Source of the DNA: Collimonas sp. OK607
GTDB taxonomy: Bacteria; Pseudomonadota; Gammaproteobacteria; Burkholderiales; Burkholderiaceae_D
DNA: 64,000 bases
Assembly: GCF_900111995.1 (NCBI RefSeq)
Contig: NZ_FOKF01000002.1
Coordinates: forward strand, 282,206-346,205
Direction: 5' to 3'
A program made the translations under genes and the position numbers. Shown here in pieces: positions 25,965 to 34,521 of the stretch. The notes below the pieces were generated by a model. That model worked only from the letters and a program-made list of their open reading frames with translations. It was not told the DNA's origin and did no database searches. The first letter of the stretch is position 1; each line of letters opens with the position of its first letter.

Positions 25965-27020
25965 TTAGTCCATCAAGGCGCGAGCTTCGGCCACCTGGCC
26001 GCGGTATGCATCAAAAATATTGCGCAAGGTGTCAGCCATGGTGGTGGTCGGCTGCCAGTTCAGTTCGTCGCATGTGTTGGTGATTTTCGGCACGCGATTT
26101 TGCACGTCTTGATAGCCTTTACCGTAGTACGCCGCTGAAGTGGTCTCGATCAGCTTGACCTTCTTCGCCGAGTCGGCGTATTCAGGATATTCGGTCGCCA
26201 GTTTCAACATCATGTCGGCCAGGTCGCGGATCGAGTAGTTGTTGACCGGATTGCCGATGTTGTAGATCTTGCCGCTGGCAATACCGTCCTTGTTGGCGAT
26301 GATCTTGATCAGGGCGTCGATACCGTCATCGATGTAAGTGAAGGCACGTTTTTGCTGGCCGCCATCGACCAGGGAGATATTCTCGCCGCGCACGATATGA
26401 CCGAAGAACTGGGTCACTACGCGTGAGCTGCCTTCCTTCGGCGTATGGATCGAATCAAGGCCGGCGCCGATCCAGTTGAACGGACGGAACAGCGTGAAGT
26501 TCAAGCCTTCTTCCATGCCATAGCCCCAGATCACGCGATCCATCAATTGCTTGGCGCAGGAGTAGATCCAGCGTGGCTTGTTGATCGGGCCGCAGATCAG
26601 TTCGGATTGCTCCGGATCGAATTCTTCGTCGTGGCACATACCGTACACTTCCGACGTCGACGGGAATACCAGGTGCTTGCCATACTTGGCAGCCGAACGC
26701 ACGATAGGCAGGTTGGCTTCAAAGTCCAGTTCGAATACGCGCAGCGGCTGCTTGACGTAGGTCGACGGTGTGGCGATCGCCACCAGCGGCAGGATCACAT
26801 CGCATTTCTTGACGTGGTACTCAACCCATTCCTTGTTGATGGTGATGTCGCCCTCGAAGAAATGCATGCGCGACTTATAGGCATCGTTGTCCAGCAGGTC
26901 GCGGATGCGGTCGGTCATCATGTCCATGCCGTAGACGTGCCAGTCGGTAGTTTCCAGGATACGCTTGGACAGGTGGTGGCCGATGAAACCGTTGACGCCG
27001 AGGATGAGGACTTTTTTCAT
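25965..27020 (-). CDS. arnA: UDP-glucuronate 4-oxidase/decarboxylase (stand-alone ArnA C-terminal domain)
   Basis: This 351-aa short-chain dehydrogenase-fold enzyme converts UDP-glucuronate to UDP-Ara4-ketose with NAD+. It has the Rossmann start LILGVNGFIGHHLSKRI and catalytic residues matching E. coli ArnA: S121-T122-S123-E124 (PSTSEVYG) and Y153-x3-K157 (YSCAKQ). In E. coli this is the C-terminal half of the bifunctional ArnA; here it is an independent gene, 130 nt after the formyltransferase gene. The symbol covers the activity of that half only. Confidence 0.94.
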   Translation of the reverse strand: MKKVLILGVNGFIGHHLSKRILETTDWHVYGMDMMTDRIRDLLDNDAYKSRMHFFEGDITINKEWVEYHVKKCDVILPLVAIATPSTYVKQPLRVFELDFEANLPIVRSAAKYGKHLVFPSTSEVYGMCHDEEFDPEQSELICGPINKPRWIYSCAKQLMDRVIWGYGMEEGLNFTLFRPFNWIGAGLDSIHTPKEGSSRVVTQFFGHIVRGENISLVDGGQQKRAFTYIDDGIDALIKIIANKDGIASGKIYNIGNPVNNYSIRDLADMMLKLATEYPEYADSAKKVKLIETTSAAYYGKGYQDVQNRVPKITNTCDELNWQPTTTMADTLRNIFDAYRGQVAEARALMD

Positions 27021-27150
27021 GGTGATCTATTATTGTTGGATTGGCATTCCGCAAGGCGGAATTTCAAACGCTGCAGTTCTTGGCAGGCAGGGTAATCAAA
27101 AACTCCCATCGTGCTCGCAGAATCATGCAGCAGGCTTTGTATTATTTATA

Positions 27151-28059
27151 TTATAAAAGGATGTTATGTAATGCCTCTGGCGTAACGGTTTGACCATCCG
27201 CCAGCAATTCGTTAATCAATAGCGCACGGCCATCGCCGCAAACGCCAACAATGCGATTATCCACTACCGCCAAGCCCCGAGGCAAATTTGCAGGCAGATT
27301 TTCGATCAAGTTGGCCGATAATTGTGCTTTTCCGATAATAAAAGTGCGCTCTTTGACAATAGTCCATGCGCCGGGATAGGGTGGCGCGACTGCGCGATAC
27401 AGGTTGTAGACCTCATGCGCAGGTTGATTCCAGTCGATTTTGCCATCTTCCGGCTTGCGTCCGCCGAAATAACTACCTTGCGACAGATCGTTCGGCAACC
27501 TGGGGATTTTCCCCGCCAGCATGGCCGGCAGCACATTCCACAGCGTCTGTTCGGCGGCAACCACGACTTTGCCGAATACTTCATAGGCGGTGTCGTCGGG
27601 CAGAATCGGCACCGAGGTTTGCGCCACGATAGCGCCGGCGTCGGGCTTGGCAGCCATTTCATGCAGCGTGGCGCCGGTTTCGGTTTCGCCATGCAAGACC
27701 GCCCAATTGATTGGCACCCGGCCGCGATATTTCGGCAACAGGGAGCCATGCATATTGTAAGCGCCGTGTTTGGCCAGTGCCAGCAAGGCGGCTGGCAGCA
27801 TATGGCGGTAATAGAAACTGAAGATGAAATCCGGCTGCAAGGCTGCAACCTGGGCCAGCAACTCCGGCGCGGCAGGATCGCTCGGGGCGATCGCTGGAAT
27901 ACCGTGTTGCTTGCACAAAGCGGAGACCGACTCGAACCAGATGGTTTCGGCCGGATTGTCTTCGTGGGTAATGACCAGTGCGATGTCGACGCCGCGCGCC
28001 AGCAAGACTTTCAGGCAGCGCACACCGACATTGTGATAGGCGAAAACGACGGCTCTCAT
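27151..28059 (-). CDS. arnA: UDP-Ara4N formyltransferase (stand-alone ArnA N-terminal domain)
   Basis: This 302-aa N10-formyltetrahydrofolate-dependent formyltransferase has the catalytic triad N102-H104-D140 (YNMHGSLLPKYRGR and KPDAGAI), the same positions as in E. coli ArnA. A C-terminal OB-like domain spans about residues 205-300. It formylates UDP-L-Ara4N. It overlaps arnC by 4 nt (ATGA), so translation is coupled. Together with the next gene downstream it replaces the fused ArnA. Confidence 0.94.
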   Translation of the reverse strand: MRAVVFAYHNVGVRCLKVLLARGVDIALVITHEDNPAETIWFESVSALCKQHGIPAIAPSDPAAPELLAQVAALQPDFIFSFYYRHMLPAALLALAKHGAYNMHGSLLPKYRGRVPINWAVLHGETETGATLHEMAAKPDAGAIVAQTSVPILPDDTAYEVFGKVVVAAEQTLWNVLPAMLAGKIPRLPNDLSQGSYFGGRKPEDGKIDWNQPAHEVYNLYRAVAPPYPGAWTIVKERTFIIGKAQLSANLIENLPANLPRGLAVVDNRIVGVCGDGRALLINELLADGQTVTPEALHNILL

Positions 28060-29015
28060 GATGTCTCTTTATCCTCGGCCGAGGATTGCTCCAGCATGGC
28101 TTGCACCACGTAACGTGGCCGGGCCCGCACTTGCTGATAAATACGGCCGACATACTCGCCGACCAGGCCGATGCCGAACAGGATCATGCCCATCAGGAAG
28201 AAGGCAAACGCGAACAGCGTGAACACACCTTGCACCTCGGCGCCGAACAGGAAGCGGCGCACCACCAGAATGGCAAACAGCGCCCCGGAAGCGAACGACA
28301 GGATAATCCCGATCAGCGAAAACAGCTGCAAGGGCACAATCGAAAAACCAGTGACCAGGTCGAAATTCAGGCGGATCAGGCTATACAGCGAGTACTTCGA
28401 TTCGCCGGCCGAACGCTCTTCGTGCTCGACCACGATTTCGGTCTCGTTGCGGGCGAAGGTATAAGCCAGCGCCGGCACGAAGGTGTTGACTTCCTTGCAT
28501 TGGTTGATCAGGTCGACCACGTTGCGGCCATAAGCGCGCAGCATGTTGCCCTGATCCGTCATCTTGATGCCGGTGATTTTTTCGCGCAGCACATTCATGG
28601 CTTTGGAGGCAATCGTGCGCCAGGCAGAATCCTGGCGTTTGCGGCGGATCGAGCCGACGTAATCGTAGCCCTCGCGCATCTTGGCGACCAGGTTGCCGAT
28701 TTCTTCCGGCGGATTTTGCAGGTCGGCGTCGAGCGTTACGATAATTTCGCCGCGGCTGGCTTCAAAGCCGGCCAGTATCGCCATATGCTGGCCGAAATTG
28801 CCGTTGAACAGGACCACGCGGGTAACGTCCGGGCGCAAGCGGAATTGCTCGGCCAGTATCGCCGCCGATTTGTCGCGGCTGCCGTCGTTGACGTACAGGA
28901 TTTCATAGCTGATGCCAAGTGCGTCAAGCGCCGGGTAGAGGCGCTCGAACAGTTTGGCGAGGCCCGATTCCTCGTTGTATACCGGGATGACGACGGAAAG
29001 TTCTGGTTTCATCAA
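28056..29015 (-). CDS. arnC: ArnC: undecaprenyl-phosphate Ara4FN transferase
   Basis: This 319-aa GT2-family glycosyltransferase has SVVIPVYNEESGLAKLF, DxD-type TLDADLQNPPEEI and the SAGESKYSLYSLIRLNFDL amphipathic segment, then two C-terminal transmembrane helices (about residues 230-255 and 265-290). It transfers Ara4FN from UDP to undecaprenyl phosphate at the inner leaflet of the cytoplasmic membrane. It sits 17 nt after arnB. Confidence 0.95.
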   Translation of the reverse strand: MMKPELSVVIPVYNEESGLAKLFERLYPALDALGISYEILYVNDGSRDKSAAILAEQFRLRPDVTRVVLFNGNFGQHMAILAGFEASRGEIIVTLDADLQNPPEEIGNLVAKMREGYDYVGSIRRKRQDSAWRTIASKAMNVLREKITGIKMTDQGNMLRAYGRNVVDLINQCKEVNTFVPALAYTFARNETEIVVEHEERSAGESKYSLYSLIRLNFDLVTGFSIVPLQLFSLIGIILSFASGALFAILVVRRFLFGAEVQGVFTLFAFAFFLMGMILFGIGLVGEYVGRIYQQVRARPRYVVQAMLEQSSAEDKETS

Positions 29016-29032
29016 TCGCTTGTTAGTTTTGT

Positions 29033-30175
29033 TTAGTTTTGTTCGAGCACGGATTTTACCGCCGAAACCGCACGTTCGACATCGTTCTTCGTCATCACAT
29101 TAAACATTGGCAGCGAGACGATCAGGCGGCCGACCCTTTCCGAGATCGGGAACATGCCTTCCTTGAAGCCACGTGCGCGGTACATGCTGAGCAGGTGGAT
29201 CGCAGGATAGTGGTAGCCGATGCCGATGCCGCGTTCCTGCATCTGCTCCATGAAAGTGGCGCGCGCCGGTTTGCCGTCCTTGCGCTCCGGCAGCACCAGC
29301 TGAAACATGTGCCAGTTGCTGTTGTCGAAATCGGCAACCGGCAACTGCGCGCCGTACTTCGCTTCAAAATCGCTGCCGAAACAGGTGAAGTAGTACTGCG
29401 CCAGTTCGCGCCGATGGGCGGTAATCGCTTCGATATGGGCAAACTGGCCGAGGCCGATGGCTGCTGCAACGTCGGTCATGTTGAATTTGCCGCCCAGGAC
29501 ATCGACGTCAAGACCGTCGAAGCCGCTGCGGGTAACGCCTTGCAGGCGATATTTTTCTGCGAGGCGTGCTTCTTCGGCATTGTTCAACACCAGGCAGCCG
29601 CCTTCGGATGAAGTGACGTTCTTGTTGGCCTGGAAGCTGAACGAGACAAAGTCGCCCAAAGCACCGATGCGCTTGCCGTTCCAGGTCGATCCCAATGCTT
29701 GTGCGGCGTCTTCCACCACGCGCAGATTATGTTTTTTTGCCAGCGCGTACAGGCGATCCATATCCACCGGCAGACCCGACAGGTAGACCGGAATGATGGC
29801 CTTGGTGCGCGGTGTGATGGCGGCTTCTACCTGGGCCAGGTCGATATTGCGGGTAACCGGATCGATGTCGGCGAACACCGGCGTGGCGCCGGTTTCAATA
29901 ATCACGTTGGCTGTGGCAACCCAGGAAATCGGCGTGGTGATGACTTCATCGCCGGCGCCGATGCCGGCGATGCGCAAGGCGATTTCCATGGTGCAGGTGC
30001 CGGAATTGAAGGTGCGCACCGGACGGCCGCCGAAATACTCGGACAGCTGCGCTTCGAATGCCTGCACCTTGGGGCCGCTGGTGATCCAGCCGGAACGCAG
30101 GACATCGCCGACCGCTGCGATCGTGGCTTCATCGATGGTAGGTTTGGCAAACGGCAGGAAGGGTTGTTGGCTCAT
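29033..30175 (-). CDS. arnB: ArnB: UDP-Ara4-ketose aminotransferase
   Basis: This 380-aa DegT/DnrJ/EryC1-family PLP enzyme begins FLPFAKPTIDEATIAAVGDVL and has RTFNSGTCTMEIALRIAG, VVEDAAQALGSTWNGK and the PLP lysine in SFQANKNVTSSEGG. It transaminates UDP-Ara4-ketose with glutamate to UDP-L-Ara4N. Strong agreement with ArnB through the C terminus. The gene follows the small flippase subunit gene after 95 nt. Confidence 0.95.
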   Translation of the reverse strand: MSQQPFLPFAKPTIDEATIAAVGDVLRSGWITSGPKVQAFEAQLSEYFGGRPVRTFNSGTCTMEIALRIAGIGAGDEVITTPISWVATANVIIETGATPVFADIDPVTRNIDLAQVEAAITPRTKAIIPVYLSGLPVDMDRLYALAKKHNLRVVEDAAQALGSTWNGKRIGALGDFVSFSFQANKNVTSSEGGCLVLNNAEEARLAEKYRLQGVTRSGFDGLDVDVLGGKFNMTDVAAAIGLGQFAHIEAITAHRRELAQYYFTCFGSDFEAKYGAQLPVADFDNSNWHMFQLVLPERKDGKPARATFMEQMQERGIGIGYHYPAIHLLSMYRARGFKEGMFPISERVGRLIVSLPMFNVMTKNDVERAVSAVKSVLEQN

Positions 30176-30270
30176 GTTGGTTGTGAAATCCGATGTAAGT
30201 TTGGCAGAAATGTTGACAAAGTAAGCGACGAAATATTCAACAGCTTATCTATATATGGTTAACTATAAGG

Positions 30271-30642
30271 TTAACTGCGGGTCAGCATCACCACGCCGAC
30301 AATAATGACGCCGATTGCCATCAACCGCTGCGCCGATACCGCTTCGCCCAGGAAGTACCAGGCGCCAGCAGCGCTGATGATATAGCCCAGCGACAGCATA
30401 GGGTAGGCGATGGTGACGTCGACCCGCGACAGGCCGATGATCCAGACCACCACCGAGATGACGTAGCAGCTCAGGCCGGCAATAATCGGCAGCTGGGTGG
30501 CCAGTTTGATGCCAGTGGCAAACCAGTTTTGCGGCGTCAGGCTGATGACGCCGACAGCGTTAGTGCCGGCTTTCAGCAAGAGTTGCGCTGCCGCGTTGAG
30601 GCATACGCCGGCGAAGATAAAGGCAAATGTGGTTAGATTCAT
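30271..30642 (-). CDS. Small multidrug-resistance-like protein, ArnE/ArnF-type Ara4N flippase subunit
   Basis: This 123-aa protein has four hydrophobic helices, like SMR/EamA half-transporters (FAFIFAGVCLNAAAQLLLKAG opening; VTIAYPMLSLGYIISAAGAWYFLGE). In enterobacteria ArnE and ArnF form a heterodimer that flips undecaprenyl-phosphate-Ara4N. Only one such gene is present here, so it may act as a homodimer or pair with a partner encoded elsewhere. It cannot be assigned to ArnE versus ArnF from sequence. It lies 12 nt after arnT. Confidence 0.85.
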   Translation of the reverse strand: MNLTTFAFIFAGVCLNAAAQLLLKAGTNAVGVISLTPQNWFATGIKLATQLPIIAGLSCYVISVVVWIIGLSRVDVTIAYPMLSLGYIISAAGAWYFLGEAVSAQRLMAIGVIIVGVVMLTRS

Positions 30643-30654
30643 GTGTGTCGCTGG

Positions 30655-32418
30655 TTAGTAAGGCGAGGCAGGTGCGCTAGACGGGGCGGATTCCGCTGCC
30701 GCAGGCGCAGGCTCAGCTACAGCCGGGGGAGCCGCTGGCGCCGGAGCGGCAGCAGGAATCCCCTGGTTGGTCACCACGACCCTGCGCGGATCCTGGCCGA
30801 TGACACGCATCGGCACACCCTTTTGTTCCAGCTCGCGATAGTTTTCCGGGCGGATGATGGCGATATCCTTCTTGCCGGCTACGTGATCGGCGGTCCATTT
30901 GGTGGCAAATGCATCGATGGTTGGAATCCACAGTTCCGGTTGCTGGCCGATGCCGAACTCCAGTTCATCCTTATGCTGCACCATGGTCATGGTGCGGCGC
31001 AGGTAGAACGGCAGCGCCTGCTCGTATTTGCCGACCACGTAAAGCGTGGTTTGCGGCGTCATTTCTGCATTGATGGCAGGCACCAGGTCGATCCCGGCGG
31101 AATAACGTCCTTGCGGATCGTGACCGTACATCAACAGCTGGCCGCCGATGAAGCCGCTGGCAGCGAGGGCGACGATGGCCCATTCGCGTTGACGGCGCAC
31201 CAGCATCAATGCCGCTATGCCGCCGATAAAGGCAACTACCGATGCGGCGAAAACCCAAGGCACGTGGGCTTGCATCAATGGCAGGGAGTAAGCGTCCTTG
31301 GCCAACGTCGGGATTTTGGAGGACAGCGCCAGGCCGGCGATAGCCGGCACCAGCAGCAGCCACGCCGAGGCTTGTACCGACTTGTTGCTGGCGTTATCCA
31401 GATGGCAGGCAATCAGCAGTGCCAGCGCCGGGAAGATCGGCAGGATGTACGACGGCAGCTTGGAATCGGAAATGCTGAAGAAAACGAAAATGAATATGCT
31501 CCAGATCAGCAGCATTTTTTTCGGCTGGAAGCCGGATGTCGCGCTACGTTCGTGCGCGCCGCTCCACAAGCTTTGGAACAAGATGCCAAGCCACGGCACG
31601 ATGCCCAATATCAGGATAGGGACAAAGTAATAGGGCGGGCCATAGCGGTTGTGAATCTTGCTGGTGAAGCGCTGGAATTGTTCGTGGATAAAAAAGAATT
31701 GCGGGAATTCCGGATTTTTCATCGAAATCAGTACGAACCACGGTGTCGTGATCAGAAAGAACAGGATCAGGCCCCATACCATATGCAAGCGCTTCCAGAT
31801 CGACCAGTCGCGTGAAAACAGGGTATACAACACCAATACCGCGCCGGGAATGAGCAGGCCGATCAAGCCCTTCGACAACACCGCCAGCGCCATGCCGGCC
31901 CAGCACAGCAACATCCAGTTGCGCTGTGCGCTATGGCTGATTTCACTGCGCTGCGCCAGCAACAGGGCGCACAAGGAAATCGTCATCATGCCGGACAAGC
32001 CCATGTCCAGCGTGTTGATGTGGCCAAGGCCGGCCCACAGGAAGCTGGAGCCAAGCACCAGCGCCGCATAGAAACCGATGCGCGCGGAGAACATGCGGGT
32101 ACCGGTGAACGACACCAGCACCACGCCCAGCAAGCCGCACAAACCAGTCCACAAACGTGCCTGCCACTCACCCAGGCCAAACAACTCGAACGTGAGCGCA
32201 TTCATCCAGGTTTGCAGTGGTGGTTTCTCAAAATATTTGAGGCCATTCAGCCGTAAGGTAATCCAGTCGCCGGTGGCGACCATTTCACGCGCCATTTCGG
32301 CGTAGCGGCCTTCATCGGTCGGCACCAGCGTACGGGCGCCAAGCATGTAAAACCAGATGATGCAGAACAACAGGAACAGCAGCCAGACGAAAGTTTTTGA
32401 TTTGTGCAGTTCACGCAT
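30655..32418 (-). CDS. arnT: ArnT: lipid A aminoarabinose transferase (GT83)
   Basis: This 587-aa polytopic inner-membrane glycosyltransferase of the PMT/ArnT class carries the acidic periplasmic motif LVPTDEGRYAEMAREMV and NGLKYFEKPPLQTWMNALTF. About 12 hydrophobic segments follow, then a periplasmic domain. It transfers L-Ara4N from undecaprenyl phosphate to lipid A phosphates. The extreme C terminus is a low-complexity Ala/Pro tail of about 35 residues not expected in E. coli ArnT. The start overlaps the preceding gene by 8 nt. Confidence 0.95.
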   Translation of the reverse strand: MRELHKSKTFVWLLFLLFCIIWFYMLGARTLVPTDEGRYAEMAREMVATGDWITLRLNGLKYFEKPPLQTWMNALTFELFGLGEWQARLWTGLCGLLGVVLVSFTGTRMFSARIGFYAALVLGSSFLWAGLGHINTLDMGLSGMMTISLCALLLAQRSEISHSAQRNWMLLCWAGMALAVLSKGLIGLLIPGAVLVLYTLFSRDWSIWKRLHMVWGLILFFLITTPWFVLISMKNPEFPQFFFIHEQFQRFTSKIHNRYGPPYYFVPILILGIVPWLGILFQSLWSGAHERSATSGFQPKKMLLIWSIFIFVFFSISDSKLPSYILPIFPALALLIACHLDNASNKSVQASAWLLLVPAIAGLALSSKIPTLAKDAYSLPLMQAHVPWVFAASVVAFIGGIAALMLVRRQREWAIVALAASGFIGGQLLMYGHDPQGRYSAGIDLVPAINAEMTPQTTLYVVGKYEQALPFYLRRTMTMVQHKDELEFGIGQQPELWIPTIDAFATKWTADHVAGKKDIAIIRPENYRELEQKGVPMRVIGQDPRRVVVTNQGIPAAAPAPAAPPAVAEPAPAAAESAPSSAPASPY

Positions 32419-32809
32419 CTTGGGCGGTTTCCTTGTCGGTATCGAAAATCAGGGCCAGGGCGACTTTACGTCCCTCGGCCATTAAAATGTTGTAAGTCCG
32501 GCAAGCAGCCTTGTTGTCCATGCACTCGACGCCGATGCGGCGCGAGGTCAGCACCGTGGTCAGTTTCGGGTGCACAAAACGTTGGCGCGAGCCGGTGCCA
32601 AGGATCACGACATCGGGCCGGGTGCTGTCTATATGGGCAAAATGTTCGGCATGGAGGGCGTCGAAGCCGCTGACCGGCCATGCGACCGGCGCCACTTCGG
32701 GCAGCACCAGCAAGCTGTGCTCGTAGCGGACGGCGTTGATTTCCACGCCCTTGTCGTCGTAGGCCGTGACTGTCTGATACTGTTGGGTCGATGTGGTATG
32801 TAGCTTCAT
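32411..32809 (-). CDS. Mth938-like domain protein (DUF498/NDUFAF3 family)
   Basis: This 132-aa protein shows the Mth938 fold core: GFDALHAEHFAHIDSTRPDVVILGTGSRQRFVHPKL and GVECMDNKAACRTYNILMAEGRKVALALI. The family includes the mitochondrial complex I assembly factor NDUFAF3; bacterial roles are undefined. The start ATG 32809 fits the family. Its 3' end overlaps arnT by 8 nt, so it leads the arn transcription unit, although it has no known role in lipid A modification. Confidence 0.88.
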   Translation of the reverse strand: MKLHTTSTQQYQTVTAYDDKGVEINAVRYEHSLLVLPEVAPVAWPVSGFDALHAEHFAHIDSTRPDVVILGTGSRQRFVHPKLTTVLTSRRIGVECMDNKAACRTYNILMAEGRKVALALIFDTDKETAQDA

Positions 32810-33180
32810 TGCATTATCTTTACTCGTTGAGGGAAAAATCCTACCCGCCAATAATTAGCAAAACCACAGGATAGACCGCAGACGATGTGCAAATTTCCGG
32901 AAAATGGAAAATAAAGTGCTGCATTGTAGCGTTTTCCGTCGCGGAACTTGCGTTATCGATTGATAAAACCTCACGCTTTCGGCAGAATGGGTGGTTCGGG
33001 CAGTGATTTGTGCACTGCCAGAAAGCTGTCTGAAAAGTCGTGAAATAGCTTGGGAGGCCCTTACAAGGGGCTATTGCTTGCATTTGCTGCGGCGCACGTA
33101 ATCAAGTGTGACGATACCTCAATTTTCCAGACAGCTTTTTAAAGCTCGATAATGTTGCGTAAAATACAAGGGATTGTGCT
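32810..33180. promoter_or_regulatory. Divergent region between arn unit and alaA, with structured alaA leader
   Basis: This 371-nt gap has no gene. Rightward promoter candidate: TTGATA at 32960-32965, a 17-nt spacer and CAGAAT at 32983-32988. The predicted leader then folds. Hairpin P1 is 32999-33005 with 33013-33019 (GGCAGTG/CACTGCC). P2 is 33044-33049 with 33070-33075. A long-range helix P3 pairs 33022-33032 with 33128-33138 (AAAGCTGTCTG/CAGACAGCTTT) and encloses P2. Its 3' strand can instead pair locally (AGCTTT with AAAGCT, 33133-33146). I see no PmrA/BasR-type box on the arn side. Confidence 0.55.
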
Positions 33181-34410
33181 GTGCGACCGATTCAAAAATC
33201 GAAAAAACTAGATGACGTTTGTTATGACATTCGCGGCCCGGTGCTGGAAAAGGCGCGGCAAATGGAAGAAGAAGGTCATAAGATCATCAAGCTGAACATC
33301 GGCAACCTGGCCGTGTTCGGTTTCGAGCCGCCCGATGAAATCGTGCAGGACATGATTCTCAACATGGGCAACGCTTCGGGCTATACCGATTCCAAAGGCA
33401 TGTTCGCGCCACGCAAGTCGGTGATGCATTATTGCCAGCAAAAGAATATTCAGGGCGTCACGATTGACGATATCTACCTGGGTAACGGCGCTTCGGAGTT
33501 GATCGTGATGAGCATGAATGCGTTGCTCAACACCGGTGATGAGGTATTGGTGCCGGCGCCGGATTATCCGCTCTGGACCGCAGCGGTCAGCCTGTCCGGC
33601 GGCACCCCGCGTCATTATGTTTGCGACGAGCAAGCCGGCTGGTTTCCTGATATCGAAGATATCAAAAAGAAAATCAATTCGAATACCCGTGCGATTGTCG
33701 TCATCAATCCGAATAATCCTACCGGCGCTTTGTATCCGGTGGAGCTGCTGCAACAGATCGTCGATCTGGCGCGCCAGCATCAACTGATCATTTTTGCCGA
33801 CGAAATCTACGACAAAGTACTGTATGACGGCGAGACCCATACCTCGCTGGCCTCGCTGGCTGACGATGTGCTGTTCATCACCTTTAACGGCTTGTCGAAA
33901 AACTATCGTTCCTGCGGTTATCGTGCCGGCTGGATGGTGGTGTCGGGCGAGAAAAAACACGCCAAGAGTTATATAGAGGGCTTGAACATGCTGGCGTCCA
34001 TGCGCCTGTGCGCCAATGCGCCCGGTCAGTATGCAATCCAGACAGCGTTGGGCGGCTACCAGAGCATCAATGACCTGGTCGGGCCGCACGGCCGTTTGAC
34101 GCGCCAGCGCGACATGGCCTACAAGCTGCTGACCGATATCCCGGGCGTTACCTGCGTCAAGCCGAAGGCTGCGCTGTATATGTTTCCACGCCTGGATCCG
34201 AAGATATATCCGATTGCAGACGACCAGGATTTCGCTTACGAATTGCTGGCAGAGCAGCGCGTACTGATTGTGCAGGGCACCGGTTTCAACTGCCCGACGC
34301 CGGACCATTTCCGCGTGGTGTTCTTGCCCAACACCGACGACCTGGCGGAATCGATGGGGCGCATTGCGAATTTCCTCGAAGGTTATCGCCGGCGTCACGG
34401 CACGACCTGA
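33181..34410 (+). CDS. alaA: Alanine aminotransferase AlaA-like PLP enzyme
   Basis: This 409-aa class I/II aminotransferase has GNLAVFGFEPPDEI near the N terminus, ASELIVMSMNALLNTGDEVL, NPNNPTGALYP, FADEIYDKV and the PLP lysine in TFNGLSKNYRSCGYRAGW. It matches AlaA (glutamate-pyruvate aminotransferase), which makes alanine from pyruvate. The start is GTG 33181 after AAGGG. It lies 111 nt before hom, a common neighbour in Burkholderiales. A structured leader precedes it. Confidence 0.92.
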   Translation: MRPIQKSKKLDDVCYDIRGPVLEKARQMEEEGHKIIKLNIGNLAVFGFEPPDEIVQDMILNMGNASGYTDSKGMFAPRKSVMHYCQQKNIQGVTIDDIYLGNGASELIVMSMNALLNTGDEVLVPAPDYPLWTAAVSLSGGTPRHYVCDEQAGWFPDIEDIKKKINSNTRAIVVINPNNPTGALYPVELLQQIVDLARQHQLIIFADEIYDKVLYDGETHTSLASLADDVLFITFNGLSKNYRSCGYRAGWMVVSGEKKHAKSYIEGLNMLASMRLCANAPGQYAIQTALGGYQSINDLVGPHGRLTRQRDMAYKLLTDIPGVTCVKPKAALYMFPRLDPKIYPIADDQDFAYELLAEQRVLIVQGTGFNCPTPDHFRVVFLPNTDDLAESMGRIANFLEGYRRRHGTT

Positions 34411-34521
34411 TGTAGGGTTTAGGGTCGGGTTTTTAGTTGGGTTTATAGTTTATTTATTACGTCGGACTGGTGCAGCTGCCAGCCCGGCATCATCAGATTT
34501 TTTTTACAGACAACAGAGATC

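Noticed and set aside
32810..32990. PmrA/BasR box upstream of the arn operon
   Set aside because: No YTTAAK-N5-YTTAAK arrangement on either strand in this region.
32987..33043. An 18-codon open frame (MGGSGSDLCTARKLSEKS) in the alaA leader as an attenuation leader peptide
   Set aside because: It starts upstream of the predicted transcription start, has no ribosome site and no run of regulatory amino-acid codons.
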